64,000 bases of DNA from Symsagittifera roscoffensis (lineage: Eukaryota > Xenacoelomorpha > Acoela > Convolutidae). Shown here piece after piece: positions 1 through 11,185 of the stretch. The translations under genes and the position numbers were made by a program. The stretch covers positions 3,608,166 to 3,672,165 of the forward strand of contig NC_087069.1 in assembly GCF_963678635.1 (NCBI RefSeq), given 5' to 3'. Below the pieces are notes generated by a model. The model did not search any database, was not told where the DNA came from, and saw nothing but the letters and a program-made list of their open reading frames with translations. Every line of letters starts with the position of its first letter. Within the stretch, counting starts at the first letter, position 1.

Positions 1-1570
1 TCTCGCGTCGTCCATGCTCCCCTTGTTACTCACAAGCGTAGTGTCGTCGGCAAACAAGGTGTTCTTAAGATTTAAATGTTTTGCTTCAGCATTCCCTCTA
101 TCCCTTCGTTGAGTAATTCAGGTGTTGGGTATCTACGAGATCTTTGGCCCACTATCTTTACGCTGCTTTTAGGCACCTATCGTCGTAATCAAATCAAAGA
201 TATTAAAAATTATAGGAGAAGAAGGACATCCTTCCCTCGATCCTCGTTGCGGTGTTCATTTGGAGCTAAGCGCCTTGTTGCCTTTCATCATTTATTCTGT
301 TACCTCATGCAGGTCCTTCAGACGTCCAAGGAAATCAACCCCGAACCCATATCTTTCCAATATTTTCCACAATAGAGGTCGGTTGACTCTTGGATTGGAT
401 AGGCTTTCTTCAGATCAAGAAAACAAGCACTTTTTCTGCTCAGACTCTCTGTTTCTTACAACCTTCGGTTGTCTGCCTGTAGTCTGATCATTATTTGGTT
501 ATCAGCTAAAGCCCCGAATTCCTCACTCCAGTTTCTGAGTCTTGTTGCCATTACTCAGCCCAGAATTCGGCTTATCATAGATAACAAGCACACTCCGCGG
601 AAATTATCTGGGTTGTCTTCTGCTCCTTTTTTATGCAACGGGATTATGAGTCTCACCTTAACAATATCGTCCCAATGATCTGCAGTTGTTGTGAACATGG
701 TTTGCACTACTCTTACTATTTTTTCTGAAACGCTGGGGGTGCTGACTTCAAGTAGATCATGCGGATATCGTCCTCGCCAGGTGCTTTTTTCTTGATTTAT
801 TTCCGACTCCTCCATAATTTTTCCCCTGTGTGCATGGAGCTACAGTGTTCTGCCATTTGTCGGCCTTCTGGCGTGGCTCGTTCGAACTCCCGTATGATTT
901 TCCTCGCTTGGATTTAATCTGTCAGTCCGTTTTCTCCGGGTCGTTCTTGATTTTTCTCAAAGTGTTGCTTGAAAACTTACGCTGGGATAAGGGTTGCTTT
1001 CGAATTGGGTACTGCATAATCCTAGTCCTAACTGGTTTAGGATGCAGTATATCTTCCTGATATTCTGTTTATGCATAGCTTCCTCGCATTTAGCCAGGAG
1101 CGTTTCCCAGCATTCGAGTTTCTTTTTGTGTTCCCGGCGGAGTCCTTTTTAGCTTTTCCTTTGCATTGACTCTCTCGTCCTCGTTCGTCGCCGCGTTACA
1201 CTTTTCGGCAGCGCTCTGGATTCTTTTTTTGAACTCGGCGGCCTGGTCTTCATGACCCCCCATCCAATGGCTGGTGGTGCTTCTTGTATCTTCCAAACCA
1301 CATACTGCTTTCGCGCTGCCATCTTTATGGTTTGTGACAATAACGTCCATGTCGGTTCCCTTGAAACCGGGGCACCGTTTATGTGTTCAATTTGTTGATA
1401 TCCATCGCTGGTGGCCCCGGGTTCGGATGGATGTCCATCAAGCACCATATAATTATCGTAACCTGATGTCGTTGTCCAACCCTGCGCACCCAACCGCTCT
1501 GGCGACAACTATAGCCTACGGGTTGTTTTAGGTGCTCTGCTCGGATATTGCCGGGCCACTCCCTTCCCAA
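1..1570 (-). mobile_element. Decayed LINE (non-LTR retrotransposon) fragment, runs off the left edge
   Basis: Translating the minus strand gives pieces of a LINE ORF2 in changing frames. Positions 43-54 encode FADD, inside FADDTTLV, the catalytic motif of LINE reverse transcriptases. Positions 555-800 encode an RT block containing IIPLHKKGAEDNPDNFRG, the region that precedes the palm motifs. Positions 1412-1435 encode DIHPNPGP, a motif seen near the start of many invertebrate LINE ORF2 proteins and resembling the 2A NPGP signature. Stops and frame changes break every block. NPGP lies only about 1.37 kb before FADD, too short for a full endonuclease plus RT, so there is probably an internal deletion. 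The clade (CR1-like or other) is not resolved. Any downstream part lies outside the window. Confidence 0.75.
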
Positions 1571-2099
1571 AAAGGTTCTTGAATACTATTTCTTCTCTAG
1601 TCTTTTCCGTTCCCTCTTCTTGGGGCGATGTTGCTTTTGTAAAATTGCTCTCCACCAACGTGGTAGGTCCAACATCCGGGAAGCGCAAACTAGACTTTTA
1701 GTGCTTTTTCGGGCTATCGTACGTCTGTTTATTTCGTCGGCTTAGTTCCCGTTGCCCGTTTTTTTTGAAAATTTAGCTTTCTTCCAAGTTGTTGTAACCA
1801 CCATGCTTGAGATGACAAAGTCCGGGAGTTTCGATTCCAGTCGTGACCTGTTTTTTTTTGCAAATAGAAATTTTTCGGCAATTTTAGATTGTTGTAGGTC
1901 TGCTTATTTTTGCCGGCTTAGATCCGCAGAAATTGTTTTTTTTTGAAAATTCTGTTTTTTCTAGCCTTTCGAAAGCTCTATGTAAAGTTTCTAATGATGC
2001 AGGCAATTTTGTTCCGGATAATTTGGGTTTTTGTTGCAATCTTTAATTGACCACAATGAATTTTCCAAGTATTTTTTATATTTTTCCGTTTAATTTCAA
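1571..2099. other. Gene-free AT-rich stretch
   Basis: Only T-rich noncoding sequence is seen, with no credible ORF or terminal repeat. It separates the LINE remnant from the first satellite-related sequence. Confidence 0.5.
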
Positions 2100-2667
2100 T
2101 CACAGTCATTCATTTGTATCGCAAGGTCGTAGAGATAAAAATTTTACAACAATTCTGATTAGTTTGAATAATTGGTTAATAGTAAGTTATTGGTAATTGA
2201 TTGATCTAAAACAGTACAGATGAACGTTAGATCTAGTGATTACAGTTTTAACTTCAAATTGAGTTCGCTCAATGTAACTGTTAAACCTGTCTGCAAGTAT
2301 TTAGTTTTCTTTTCTTGACTAAGCTATCTTCTGTCAGTCACGTTAATATTTAGTGCGCACTGTGAGGACAATTTTGAGGAAAAAACTTTCAGCCTGCCAG
2401 CTTCTAAAATTTATATTAAATTAATGATTAACCTTCTTGTAGGTATTTGAACAAAGTTGTTGTTTTTTCAAATTTCGCAAAACCACAAGATGAGGGTTTA
2501 TGTTAATTAAGTCACTTTTATGACAACTCTTTAGAGAAGCCATAATAGTGCTTGATAGTTAGTTTATGTATCTGGGTTGTCTTCTGCTCCTTTTTTATGC
2601 AACGGGATTATGAGTCTCACCTTAACAATATCGTCCCAATGATCTGCAGTTGTTGTGAACATGGTTT
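2100..2667. repeat. Partial satellite unit joined to a second copy of the LINE RT fragment
   Basis: Positions about 2104-2569 match part of the satellite unit (compare about 2878-3340). At about 2570 the sequence jumps into LINE RT sequence nearly identical to 609-830. The LINE piece therefore occurs once in the LINE at the left and again here, feeding directly into the tandem array. This is a likely founder junction for the array. Confidence 0.7.
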
Positions 2668-5600
2668 GCACTACTCTTACTATTTTTTCTGAAACGCTGG
2701 GTGTGCTGACTTCAAGTAGATCATGCGGATATCGTCCTCGCCAGGTGCTTTTTTCTTGATTTATTTTCGACTCCTCCATAATTTTCCCCCTGCGGGCATG
2801 GAGCTACAGTTTTCTGCCATCTGTCGGCCTTCTGGCGTGGCTCGTTCGAACTCCCGTGTGATTTTCCTCGCTTGGAAGTCATTCATTTGTATCGCAAGGT
2901 CGTAGAGATAAAAATTTTACAACAATTCTGATTAGTTTGAATAATTGGTTAATAGTAAATTATTGGTAATTGATTGATCTAAAACAGTACAGTTGAACGT
3001 TAGATTTAGTGATAACAGTTTTAACTTCAAATTGAGTTCGCTCAATGTAACTGTTAAACCTGTCTGCAAGTATTTAGTCTTCTTTTCTTGACTAAGCTAT
3101 CTTCTGTCAGTCACGTTAATATTTAGTGCGCACTGTGAGGAAAATTTTGAGGAAAAAACGTTCAGCCTGCGAGCTTCTAAAATTTCTATTAAATTAATGA
3201 TTAAACCTTCTTGTAGGTATTTGAACAAAATTGTTGTTTTCAAATTTCGCAAAACCACAAGGTGAGGGTTTATGTTAATTAAGTCACTTTTATGACAACT
3301 CTTTAGAGCAGCCATAATAGTGCTTGATAGTTAGTTTATGTATCTGCTTGTCAATTGCGCGAAGTTGAAGCTCCTGCAATTTTGAAATTTAATTCTGAAG
3401 AATAAACTTGTTTTCTGTTCTTATTTGAATTTAATTTTTTGATATTATAACTTGATTCACTTCCAGTTTTTCTTTCTTTTTAAGTTTAAGGTTGAAGGAG
3501 CTAAAATTGAATTCGATTTGTACATTTCCTTGATGTCTCAACTCCATAATTGATTGAAAAATTTAAACTTCTGAGCTAGTTGTTTAGCTTGTCTTTGCGA
3601 AAAGCTGCTTTTCTGCAGTGTTTGATTGTACGTAATGCTTTTGGTATGTTGTAAGATTCAAATCATATTACACTGAATTTTTTTAAACAGTCAATCAGTC
3701 GCGTTTCGTTTGTAGTTTTTCCTTGTCTACGTTTTTGTACCGACCATTTGAAAAATGAGGAGAATTTTTCTATTCGGGTGTTGTTTTTTCCCCCTGTCTT
3801 CGCAAAATCAGGTAGCACAAATAATGATTTGACTGGGTTGAGTGATGTATTTTGTTAAAGCCCTATCAGACGTGATTCGAACGACATTAAAAGTTTCAGA
3901 ATTGGGAAAAACAGATTTGCAGCACTACTCTTACTATTTTTTCTGAAACGCTGGGTGTGCTGACTTCAAGTAGATCATGCGGATATCGTCCTCGCCAGGT
4001 GCTTTTTTCTTGATTTATTTTCGACTCCTCCATAATTTTCCCCCTGCGGGCATGGAGCTACAGTTTTCTACCATCTGTCGGCCTTCTGGCGTGGCTCGTT
4101 CGAACTCCCGTGTGATTTTCCTCGCTTGGAAGTCATTCATTTGTATCGCAAGGTCGTAGAGATAAAAATTTTACAACAATTCTGATTAGTTTGAATAATT
4201 GGTTAATAGTAAATTATTGGTAATTGATTGATCTAAAACAGTACAGTTGAACGTTAGATTTAGTGATAACAGTTTTAACTTCAAATTGAGTTCGCTCAAT
4301 GTAACTGTTAAACCTGTCTGCAAGTATTTAGTCTTCTTTTCTTGACTAAGCTATCTTCTGTCAGTCACGTTAAGACTTTGTGCGCACTGTGAGGAAAATT
4401 TTCAGGAAAAAACGTTCAGCCTGCGAGCTTCTAAATTTTCTATTAAATTAATGATTAAACCTTCTTGTAGGTATTTGAACAAAATTGTTGTTTTCAAATT
4501 TCGCAAAACCACAAGGTGAGGGTTTATGTTAATTAAGTCACTTTTATGACAACTCTTTAGAGCAGCCATAATAGTGCTTGATAGTTAGTTTATGTATCTG
4601 CTTGTCAATTGCGCGAAGTTGAAGCTCCTGCAATTTTGAAATTTAATTCTGAAGAATAAACTTGTTTTCTGTTCTTATTTGAATTTAATTTTTTGATATT
4701 ATAACTTGATTCACTTCCAGTTTTTCTTTCTTTTTAAGTTTAAGGTTGAAGGAGCTAAAATTGAATTCGATTTGTACATTTCCTTGATGTCTCAACTCCA
4801 TAATTGATTGAAAAATTTAAACTTCTGAGCTAGTTGTTTAGCTTGTCTTTGCGAAAAGCTGCTTTTCTGCAGTGTTTGATTGTACGTAATGCTTTTGGTA
4901 TGTTGTAAGATTCAAATCATATTACACTGAATTTTTTTAAACAGTCAATCAGTCGCGTTTCGTTTGTAGTTTTTCCTTGTCTACGTTTTTGTACCGACCA
5001 TTTGAAAAATGAGGAGAATTTTTCTATTCGGGTGTTGTTTTTTCCCCCTGTCTTCGCAAAATCAGGTAGCACAAATAATGATTTGACTGGGTTGAGTGAT
5101 GTATTCTGTTAAAGCCCTATCAGACGTGATTCGAACGACATTAAAAGTTTCAGAATTGGGAAAAACAGATTTGCAGCACTACTCTTACTATTTTTTCTGA
5201 AACGCTGGGTGTGCTGACTTCAAGTAGATCATGCGGATATCGTCCTCGCCAGGTGCTTTTTTCTTGATTTATTTTCGACTCCTCCATAATTTTCCCCCTG
5301 CGGGCATGGAGCTACAGTTTTCTGCCATCTGTCGGCCTTCTGGCGTGGCTCGTTCGAACTCCCGTGTGATTTTCCTCGCTTGGAAGTCATTCATTTGTAT
5401 CGCAAGGTCGTAGAGATAAAAATTTTACAAGAATTCTGATTAGTTTGAATAATTGGTTAATAGTAAATTATTGGTAATTGATTGATCTAAAACAGTACAG
5501 TTGAACGTTAGATTTAGTGATAACAGTTTTAACTTCAAATTGAGTTCGCTCAATGTAACTGTTAAACCTGTCTGCAAGTATTTAGTCTTCTTTTCTTGAC

Positions 5601-6428
5601 TAAGCTATCTTCTGTCAGTCACGTTAAGACTTTGTGCGCACTGTGAGGAAAATTTTCAGGAAAAAACGTTCAGCCTGCGAGCTTCTAAATTTTCTATTAA
5701 ATTAATGATTAAACCTTCTTGTAGGTATTTGAACAAAATTGTTGTTTTCAAATTTCGCAAAACCACAAGGTGAGGGTTTATGTTAATTAAGTCACTTTTA
5801 TGACAACTCTTTAGAGCAGCCATAATAGTGCTTGATAGTTAGTTTATGTATCTGCTTGTCAATTGCGCGAAGTTGAAGCTCCTGCAATTTTGAAATTTAA
5901 TTCTGAAGAATAAACTTGTTTTCTGTTCTTATTTGAATTTAATTTTTTGATATTATAACTTGATTCACTTCCAGTTTTTCTTTCTTTTTGAGTTTAAGGT
6001 TGAAGGAGCTAAAATTGAATTCGATTTGTACATTTCCTTGATGTCTCAACTCCATAATTGATTGAAAAATTTAAACTTCTGAGCTAGTTGTTTAGCTTGT
6101 CTTTGCGAAAAGCTGCTTTTTGCAGTGTTTGATTGTACGTATTGCTTTTGGTATGTTGTAAGATTCAAATCATATTACACTGAATTTTTTTAAACAGTCA
6201 ATCAGTCGCGTTGCGTTTGTAGTTTTTCCTTGTCTACGTTTTTGTACCGACCATTTGAAAAATGAGGAGAATTTTTCTATTCGGGTGTTGTTTTTTCCCC
6301 CTGTCTTCGCAAAATCAGGTAGCACAAATAATGATTTGACTGGGTTGAGTGATGTATTTTGTTAAAGCCCTATCAGACGTGATTCGAACGACATTAAAAG
6401 TTTCAGAATTGGGAAAAACAGATTTGCA
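2668..6428. repeat. Tandem array, three copies of a 1254-bp unit
   Basis: The landmark GCACTACTCTTACTATTTT starts at 2668, 3922 and 5176, an exact 1254-base spacing. The three copies differ by only scattered substitutions. Each unit starts with about 210 bp of the LINE RT fragment and continues with about 1040 bp of AT-rich sequence of unknown origin. The three 60-aa frames opening at 2723, 3977 and 5231 are the antisense of the LINE piece and are not genes. The array ends at about 6428, where the sequence diverges. Confidence 0.9.
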
Positions 6429-8195
6429 GTTTTAAGTTTTTAGTCTAATTTCGAGCGAATAACGCGAGCGAGCAGGCTTACAGTAGCTTATTTATGCTTA
6501 ATTTAGGCAGTGAAAATTTAGTTTTAATCAATTCAAGTAAACTTTTGGAGTGTTTTAAGCGCCATTTGGGAATGCCTATTCAACTTCGACTGTTGCAGTT
6601 TTTAGTTCAGATTATCTTTTCACACCACGTTACCAAAAAAAAAACAGATTTAAAATTTTAGATTCTCAGTCTAAATTCTCAGACTTGAGCGAGCGAATAG
6701 GCTTACTCTAGCTTTATTATGTTTAATTTAGGCCGTGAAAACTTAGTTTTACGCGATGAAAGTTAGTTTTTGGAGTTATTTAGAGCCATTTGGTAATTAA
6801 AAACTTCAAAAGTACTCAAATTTTTTTAAATTTTTTTGTCATTTTTCTATAAAACCTGTTGTCCAATTTGCCTATTCAACTAATACTGTCGAATATTCCT
6901 GCTTCCAGTTTTTATTTCAGATCCTTTTAACTTACCACACAAAAAACGATACTAATTTGAGAACAAAAACCGTTTTTAGTGTTATTTAAAGACTCTGGTC
7001 GGAACATTCTGTGCTACTTGCACAGTAAACGGATATCCTTGTTTCATTTGACTACAATTATAGAGTTTTTTCGAGAGCAACGCCTGTGTTACGATGTTAT
7101 TCTTTTTCAAACAAATATGCATATTTAGGTGTCAATGAACGAATTGAAGACACTTACTTAAATTATTCCTCCGACTATTGAAAATGGAGAGGAACTTTGT
7201 TTTCGGGTGTTTTCATTATTTCTTCAATTTTTTTCCAAACAAAATCGTATACCACGGATAGTCATCGGACAGGTCCGACTTATATGTCAAATTAAATTTT
7301 TTTGTTTTTTTCAATCATTTTTTGACTAATACTGTGGCCAATGTTACAAAGTGTCGAGTATATTCAAGTGTTAGGCTTTTGTCCAATCTTTTCATTTCAT
7401 TCAGCACAAAAAAAACGACATTCAATTGAAAAAAAAAATTTTTTTTTGGTTTTGAAGAATTATGTGCTACTTGTACAGCAACCGGCTATTCCTGTTTTGT
7501 TTTTGTTTTGTTGTTTTTTTTTAGCAAAATATCTCAAAAACTGAACACGCTGAGTTTTGATTTTTCGCATTATGAGTTTTGAAATTACGCTTTGTATTAA
7601 TTAATTTGCAAATAATAAATGTGCAAAAAGGAAATCGAATCACGTTAAGTTTCGGAAATGGAATTTTCTTTGATGATATCCCATTTTAATACAAATACAT
7701 GTTGATTAAGTTTTCTCAAATTGGGTTAGCTTTAGCCCAATTTGTTAAGTTGTTTAAAATAGTTCAATAGTTAACTTGATGCTGGTTAATTTGATAGTTA
7801 TCGATTTGATACTTGATGGCTCAGTAGTTAGTTGATGTGCCAGATTCTCTAACAAATGTTGAACACCAAAACTCCCAAGATCATAACAAGTGAAACATGT
7901 GCAGTTACGTGCGCTTTCACTGTTTCTGAGGGAACAGAAATTGTTTTTGCCATCGGCCCTGGTAACTTGCTCTCTTCGAGACAGTGCTCGCTCAAACAAA
8001 ACAATTGAATAGTACTCGCCCAAACAAAACAATCGCTTAAACTCAACAATCGCCTTAACAAAACTATCGAAAAAAAAATTATTTTGCAAGTTTTTTCGCG
8101 GCACTCAATAAAACATTAAAAAGCCTGAGGAAATCAAATGACTGCATGCTTACTACTTCTCAACTCCCTGCTGGCGGTTGATTTGATAACGCCTC
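6429..8195. other. Gene-free stretch with diverged direct repeats
   Basis: No ATG-started ORF looks like a gene. Two diverged copies of a roughly 200-bp sequence lie at about 6435-6600 and 6660-6800, sharing GAGCGAGC and AGGCTTAC. A dispersed motif containing GTGCTACTTG lies at about 6997-7045 and again at 7461-7500, with an inverted copy at 58917-58965. The open frame ending at 7754 on the minus strand starts with GTG and has no recognisable content. Confidence 0.5.
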
Positions 8196-8258
8196 TGCTG
8201 TGTTCTGACAGTTTGAACGACTCTGAAAAACGCAGCGAATAAGATTTATAATCAAATG
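8196..8258 (+). pseudogene. Decayed fragment of a J domain upstream of the intact gene
   Basis: The bases around 8212-8252 closely match 8620-8660 of the neighbouring J-domain gene, sharing CTGAAAAACGCAG and a following GAATA. The matching gene segment encodes the conserved end of the J domain (PEKRSEYD). In the upstream copy the Tyr codon has become a stop (TAA). This looks like a partial duplication remnant, or the tail of an older tandem gene copy. Only about 50 bases can be aligned. Confidence 0.5.
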
Positions 8259-8397
8259 GCCAGATGGCGGTGCGTTTAAACTGTGCTAATAGAATCACAT
8301 GAAGCTAGGAATATCGACTGAGTCGAATAGTTTAATTTGTTTTTCTTCAATTTAAGGTGCAATATGAAAGAGCTCGCCTGATAGCTTGATGGTTTCT

Positions 8398-8405
8398 ATA
8401 TAAAT
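8398..8405 (+). promoter_or_regulatory. TATA-like box before the J-domain gene
   Basis: TATATAAA lies about 32-39 bases before the ATG at 8437. If used, transcription would start only a few bases before the coding region, giving a very short 5' leader. TATA strings are frequent in AT-rich DNA, so this is suggestive only. Confidence 0.35.
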
Positions 8406-8436
8406 GGGTTTACGTAATTTCTGACTGAAATTGAAA

Positions 8437-9384
8437 ATGTCTGCCGAGGCGCTCAATTTTTACCAACTTCTTGAATTGCAACGGGATTGTTCAGTTGATG
8501 ACATCAGACGAAGTTATAGAAGACTGGCTTTAAAATTACATCCCGATAAAAACCCAGACGGAGAGCGGAAAACATGCGAGTCAAATTTCCAAAAAATCAA
8601 TGAAGCTTTTATGACTTTGAATGACCCTGAAAAACGCAGTGAATATGATTTGTATTTAGACAATGAATCAAATTACAACTTAGTTAGAGACAATGTTGGA
8701 TCCGAAACCACCTTTAGAAATTTTAGCTGCCCTGAAGGTTTCGAGAGACAGTTTTTCACAAGAGATTTTCCGGAGATGTATTTTTGTAACTTTAATTCTG
8801 AAACGAACAGTGGAAACAAGAGGTCTGGAAACAGTTCCAGATATAAGTATTCACATACGGGCTGGCAAAACTGGGATGCGAACCAAAATCGAAAAAGGAA
8901 GAAGTTTCGAGGTTTTGACTATGGAGCTATTCCTAAACGGGACGAAGCATTTTGGCGGCAGCATATGAAACGGAATAAAGTCGCGTCTCACCACGACGAC
9001 CCAATGTCTTATGTTGCATACATTACACCACTTATTGTTATAGTTTTGCTACTGATTGTGAATGCTCTTATTGAGTCGAAATCTCTATTTTCATTCAATT
9101 CGGATTACTATTACACCGAATTGCGACATACGAAGGGAAAAAATGTGGCCTACTATGTTCACGAACATTTTGCGGATAAGTTCGAAGGAAGCGTGAAAGA
9201 GTTCGAGAATCACGTGGAGTTCACTTTCAAAAACTACTTGCATAGTTTATGCGAAGAGGAATCAGAGTATAAAATGAAAAACATAAACAAAGCAAAATAC
9301 TTTAAAAATGAGGAGCTGTTGTATGAAATGGAACAGTTGAAATTACCCCATTGTAAATTATTTGACCAATTTGTAGCTACATAA
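8437..9384 (+). CDS. DNAJB12/14: DNAJB12/DNAJB14-type J-domain membrane co-chaperone, intronless
   Basis: A 315-aa protein. The start is taken at the ATG at 8437; a TTG two codons earlier is not a plausible start. Residues 7-73 form a J domain with the HPD tripeptide at 35-37, which stimulates Hsp70 ATPase. Residues 192-212 form one strongly hydrophobic transmembrane segment. Residues about 220-315 match the DUF1977-type C-terminal domain of the DNAJB12/B14 family, with aromatic-rich YYYTELR and YYVHEHF stretches. In known relatives this layout places the J domain in the cytosol on the ER membrane, working with Hsc70 in membrane-protein quality control. The family usually has about 100 residues before the J domain; here they are missing. 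The lack of introns could reflect a genuinely intron-poor gene or a retrocopy. The frame is intact and ends with TAA. Confidence 0.88.
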   Translation: MSAEALNFYQLLELQRDCSVDDIRRSYRRLALKLHPDKNPDGERKTCESNFQKINEAFMTLNDPEKRSEYDLYLDNESNYNLVRDNVGSETTFRNFSCPEGFERQFFTRDFPEMYFCNFNSETNSGNKRSGNSSRYKYSHTGWQNWDANQNRKRKKFRGFDYGAIPKRDEAFWRQHMKRNKVASHHDDPMSYVAYITPLIVIVLLLIVNALIESKSLFSFNSDYYYTELRHTKGKNVAYYVHEHFADKFEGSVKEFENHVEFTFKNYLHSLCEEESEYKMKNINKAKYFKNEELLYEMEQLKLPHCKLFDQFVAT

Positions 9385-9599
9385 ACATTTGTAAAAAAAT
9401 TTAAGTTCAAAAGTTTTGTCAAAATCTTTTTATGAATGTTGTTTTCATGTTTATAAACAAAAGAAACTATTAATCTAAGTTTTTTGCTCTTTAAAAAAAC
9501 TTTTGATTGAAATTTAACTTATGATTTTTATAAGATTCAGTTCAAGTCAAAGTTCGCTATATAAAAACAAATGACAGGATTAAAAAACGTGAATGGCTC

Positions 9600-10030
9600 T
9601 TAGTTTCAAGCCCAGCGGAAAACAAATATGCCAGTTGACTGCCCTCAGAACTCGGACATGTTGGTGCATATACAAAACAGTCCCATACAAAATAGTCCGA
9701 AAAATCATGTAATGGAGGGAAAAAAACAGTCTGATACAAAACAGTCCGGTTTAAGGTCCCAGGTGGGCGCGCGTCGCCGCTTCGCGGCGATAACCGGCTC
9801 TAAATTTCGTATTAAGTCCTACCCTCTGTTGTCAAGCTCGCAACACGTTGGCGCGACTGCGGGCGGTCACTATTTTATTCATCTTGTTTGTTGTACAAAG
9901 GACAATTTTCGGCCTACCGGCTTGTTGTAACAATTATTAATTGGGACTGTTTTTTTGACTGTTTTGTATCGGACTGTTTTTTCATTCGTTTTCATACTTT
10001 TCTGGACTGTTTTGTACTGACACGGGGCAT
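9600..10030. mobile_element. Short inverted-repeat element with iterated ACAAAACAGTCC motifs
   Basis: The left part carries copies of TACAAAACAGTCC at 9671-9683 and 9735-9748 and a variant at 9686-9699. The right part carries the same motif inverted at about 9951-9981 and 10004-10017. Subterminal motifs repeated in opposite orientations around a non-coding core fit a MITE-like element. A GC-rich block (about 9755-9790) forms the core. The exact ends and a target duplication were not found, so the borders are approximate. The 100-aa frame within it starts with a real ATG but merely translates these repeats. Confidence 0.55.
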
Positions 10031-10679
10031 AATACCTCGCACGCTTTTCGAATCGTTTCTAAAAGAAATGTTCTCTGCAAAGATGTTTGTTTCGTAGACT
10101 TTTGCATTTTATGAAAAGGTTTGTAACATCTGTTTTAAAGCCTATTAGGTAAGAGATATTTATTATCTTTTGATGAAATCATGAAAACGCTTTTTCAGAA
10201 ACTTTGATTGTGAAATAGAAAACACAGGGTTGAGGGTTTGCGGACCACATGGACCCGTTTTTGGTGCTCTCGGATTCGCAATTCCGAGTATTACTCTGCT
10301 CAGGAATTTTTAATTATAGCCAAGCTAGTTTCTGGAGAAGATAATCATTCCATTTTTTCTCTTGAGTAGTGTCGATTTTGGACAGGCTATGATGTTTTAT
10401 TTCAAGAGTTCCGATTTAGCTTTACGCGCAAGGCGTACCCGAGTTCAACCATTAAATCTAATTATCTGTGAATCATTGAAAACCCAGTTGTATGAACCTT
10501 TTCTTGATTGGTTTTGTCTTGTTACATAGATTAACGCTGATTTAAAAATTTCCATCCAGAAGTAGTAAAAGCTGCTTGGTAATTGATGAATTAGCTTGTT
10601 TCATCCATGAATCAGTGCTGGAAAGTTCATTTTTTGTCATAAACGAATTAGAGAAAAAATGGAAATAAAACTTCAACAA
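10031..10679. other. Gene-free stretch
   Basis: No supportable coding region, RNA gene or repeat pair was seen here. Confidence 0.4.
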
Positions 10680-11185
10680 GACTGCTCAAATAAGGGCGAA
10701 GTCCTGAATGTTCCGACTGCCTTTGGAGCATCATTGAAATGAAAAAATGTAATAAAATAAATTGATTTTTTTTAATTTGAATTTTTTTTTGTGAAAATCA
10801 TCCCCCATACGCCATTATAAGGAACAAAGTGATAGATTACGCTCCTTGCAACAAATCAATTAGGGCAAAAAGCCTGCTTCAACCAATTTGGAGTAATTTC
10901 GAAGACGGATTAAATCTCCGCTTACGCGTTAATAGCGCGAAATAGATCGCGCGTTAATTGTCCCAAATTGGTCAAAATGTCAATGTTTAAACCCACTTAA
11001 TTTTAGAAAAAATGATCACAGGTGAAAATTCTTTTTTAAATGTAAGCTGAAGACTACAATACCTTTTGAATGATAAAAAAATCCGTCAAAAATGACGTGT
11101 TAAAAGTCAAAATTTGTCTGAAGAAAAACCCAACCGAGCACAAATATTCGGTTAATTTCGTTACTAATGTCGGAACAATAAATTT
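10680..11185. repeat. Dispersed repeat, copy 1
   Basis: This stretch aligns over about 500 bases, in the same orientation, with 30030-30570. Shared blocks include GGCGAAG near the start, TCTCCGCTTAC, GCGCGTTAATTGTCCC, TTTGTCTGAAGAAAAA and GAGCACAAATATTC. The copies differ by many small indels. No ORF is conserved between them, so this is probably an old non-autonomous transposon family. Confidence 0.7.

Noticed and set aside
2723-5413. Three near-identical 60-aa frames
   Set aside because: They are the antisense of a LINE RT fragment repeated in the satellite units.
7754-8104. 116-aa minus-strand frame
   Set aside because: Opens with GTG, no domain, in AT-rich repeat-containing DNA.
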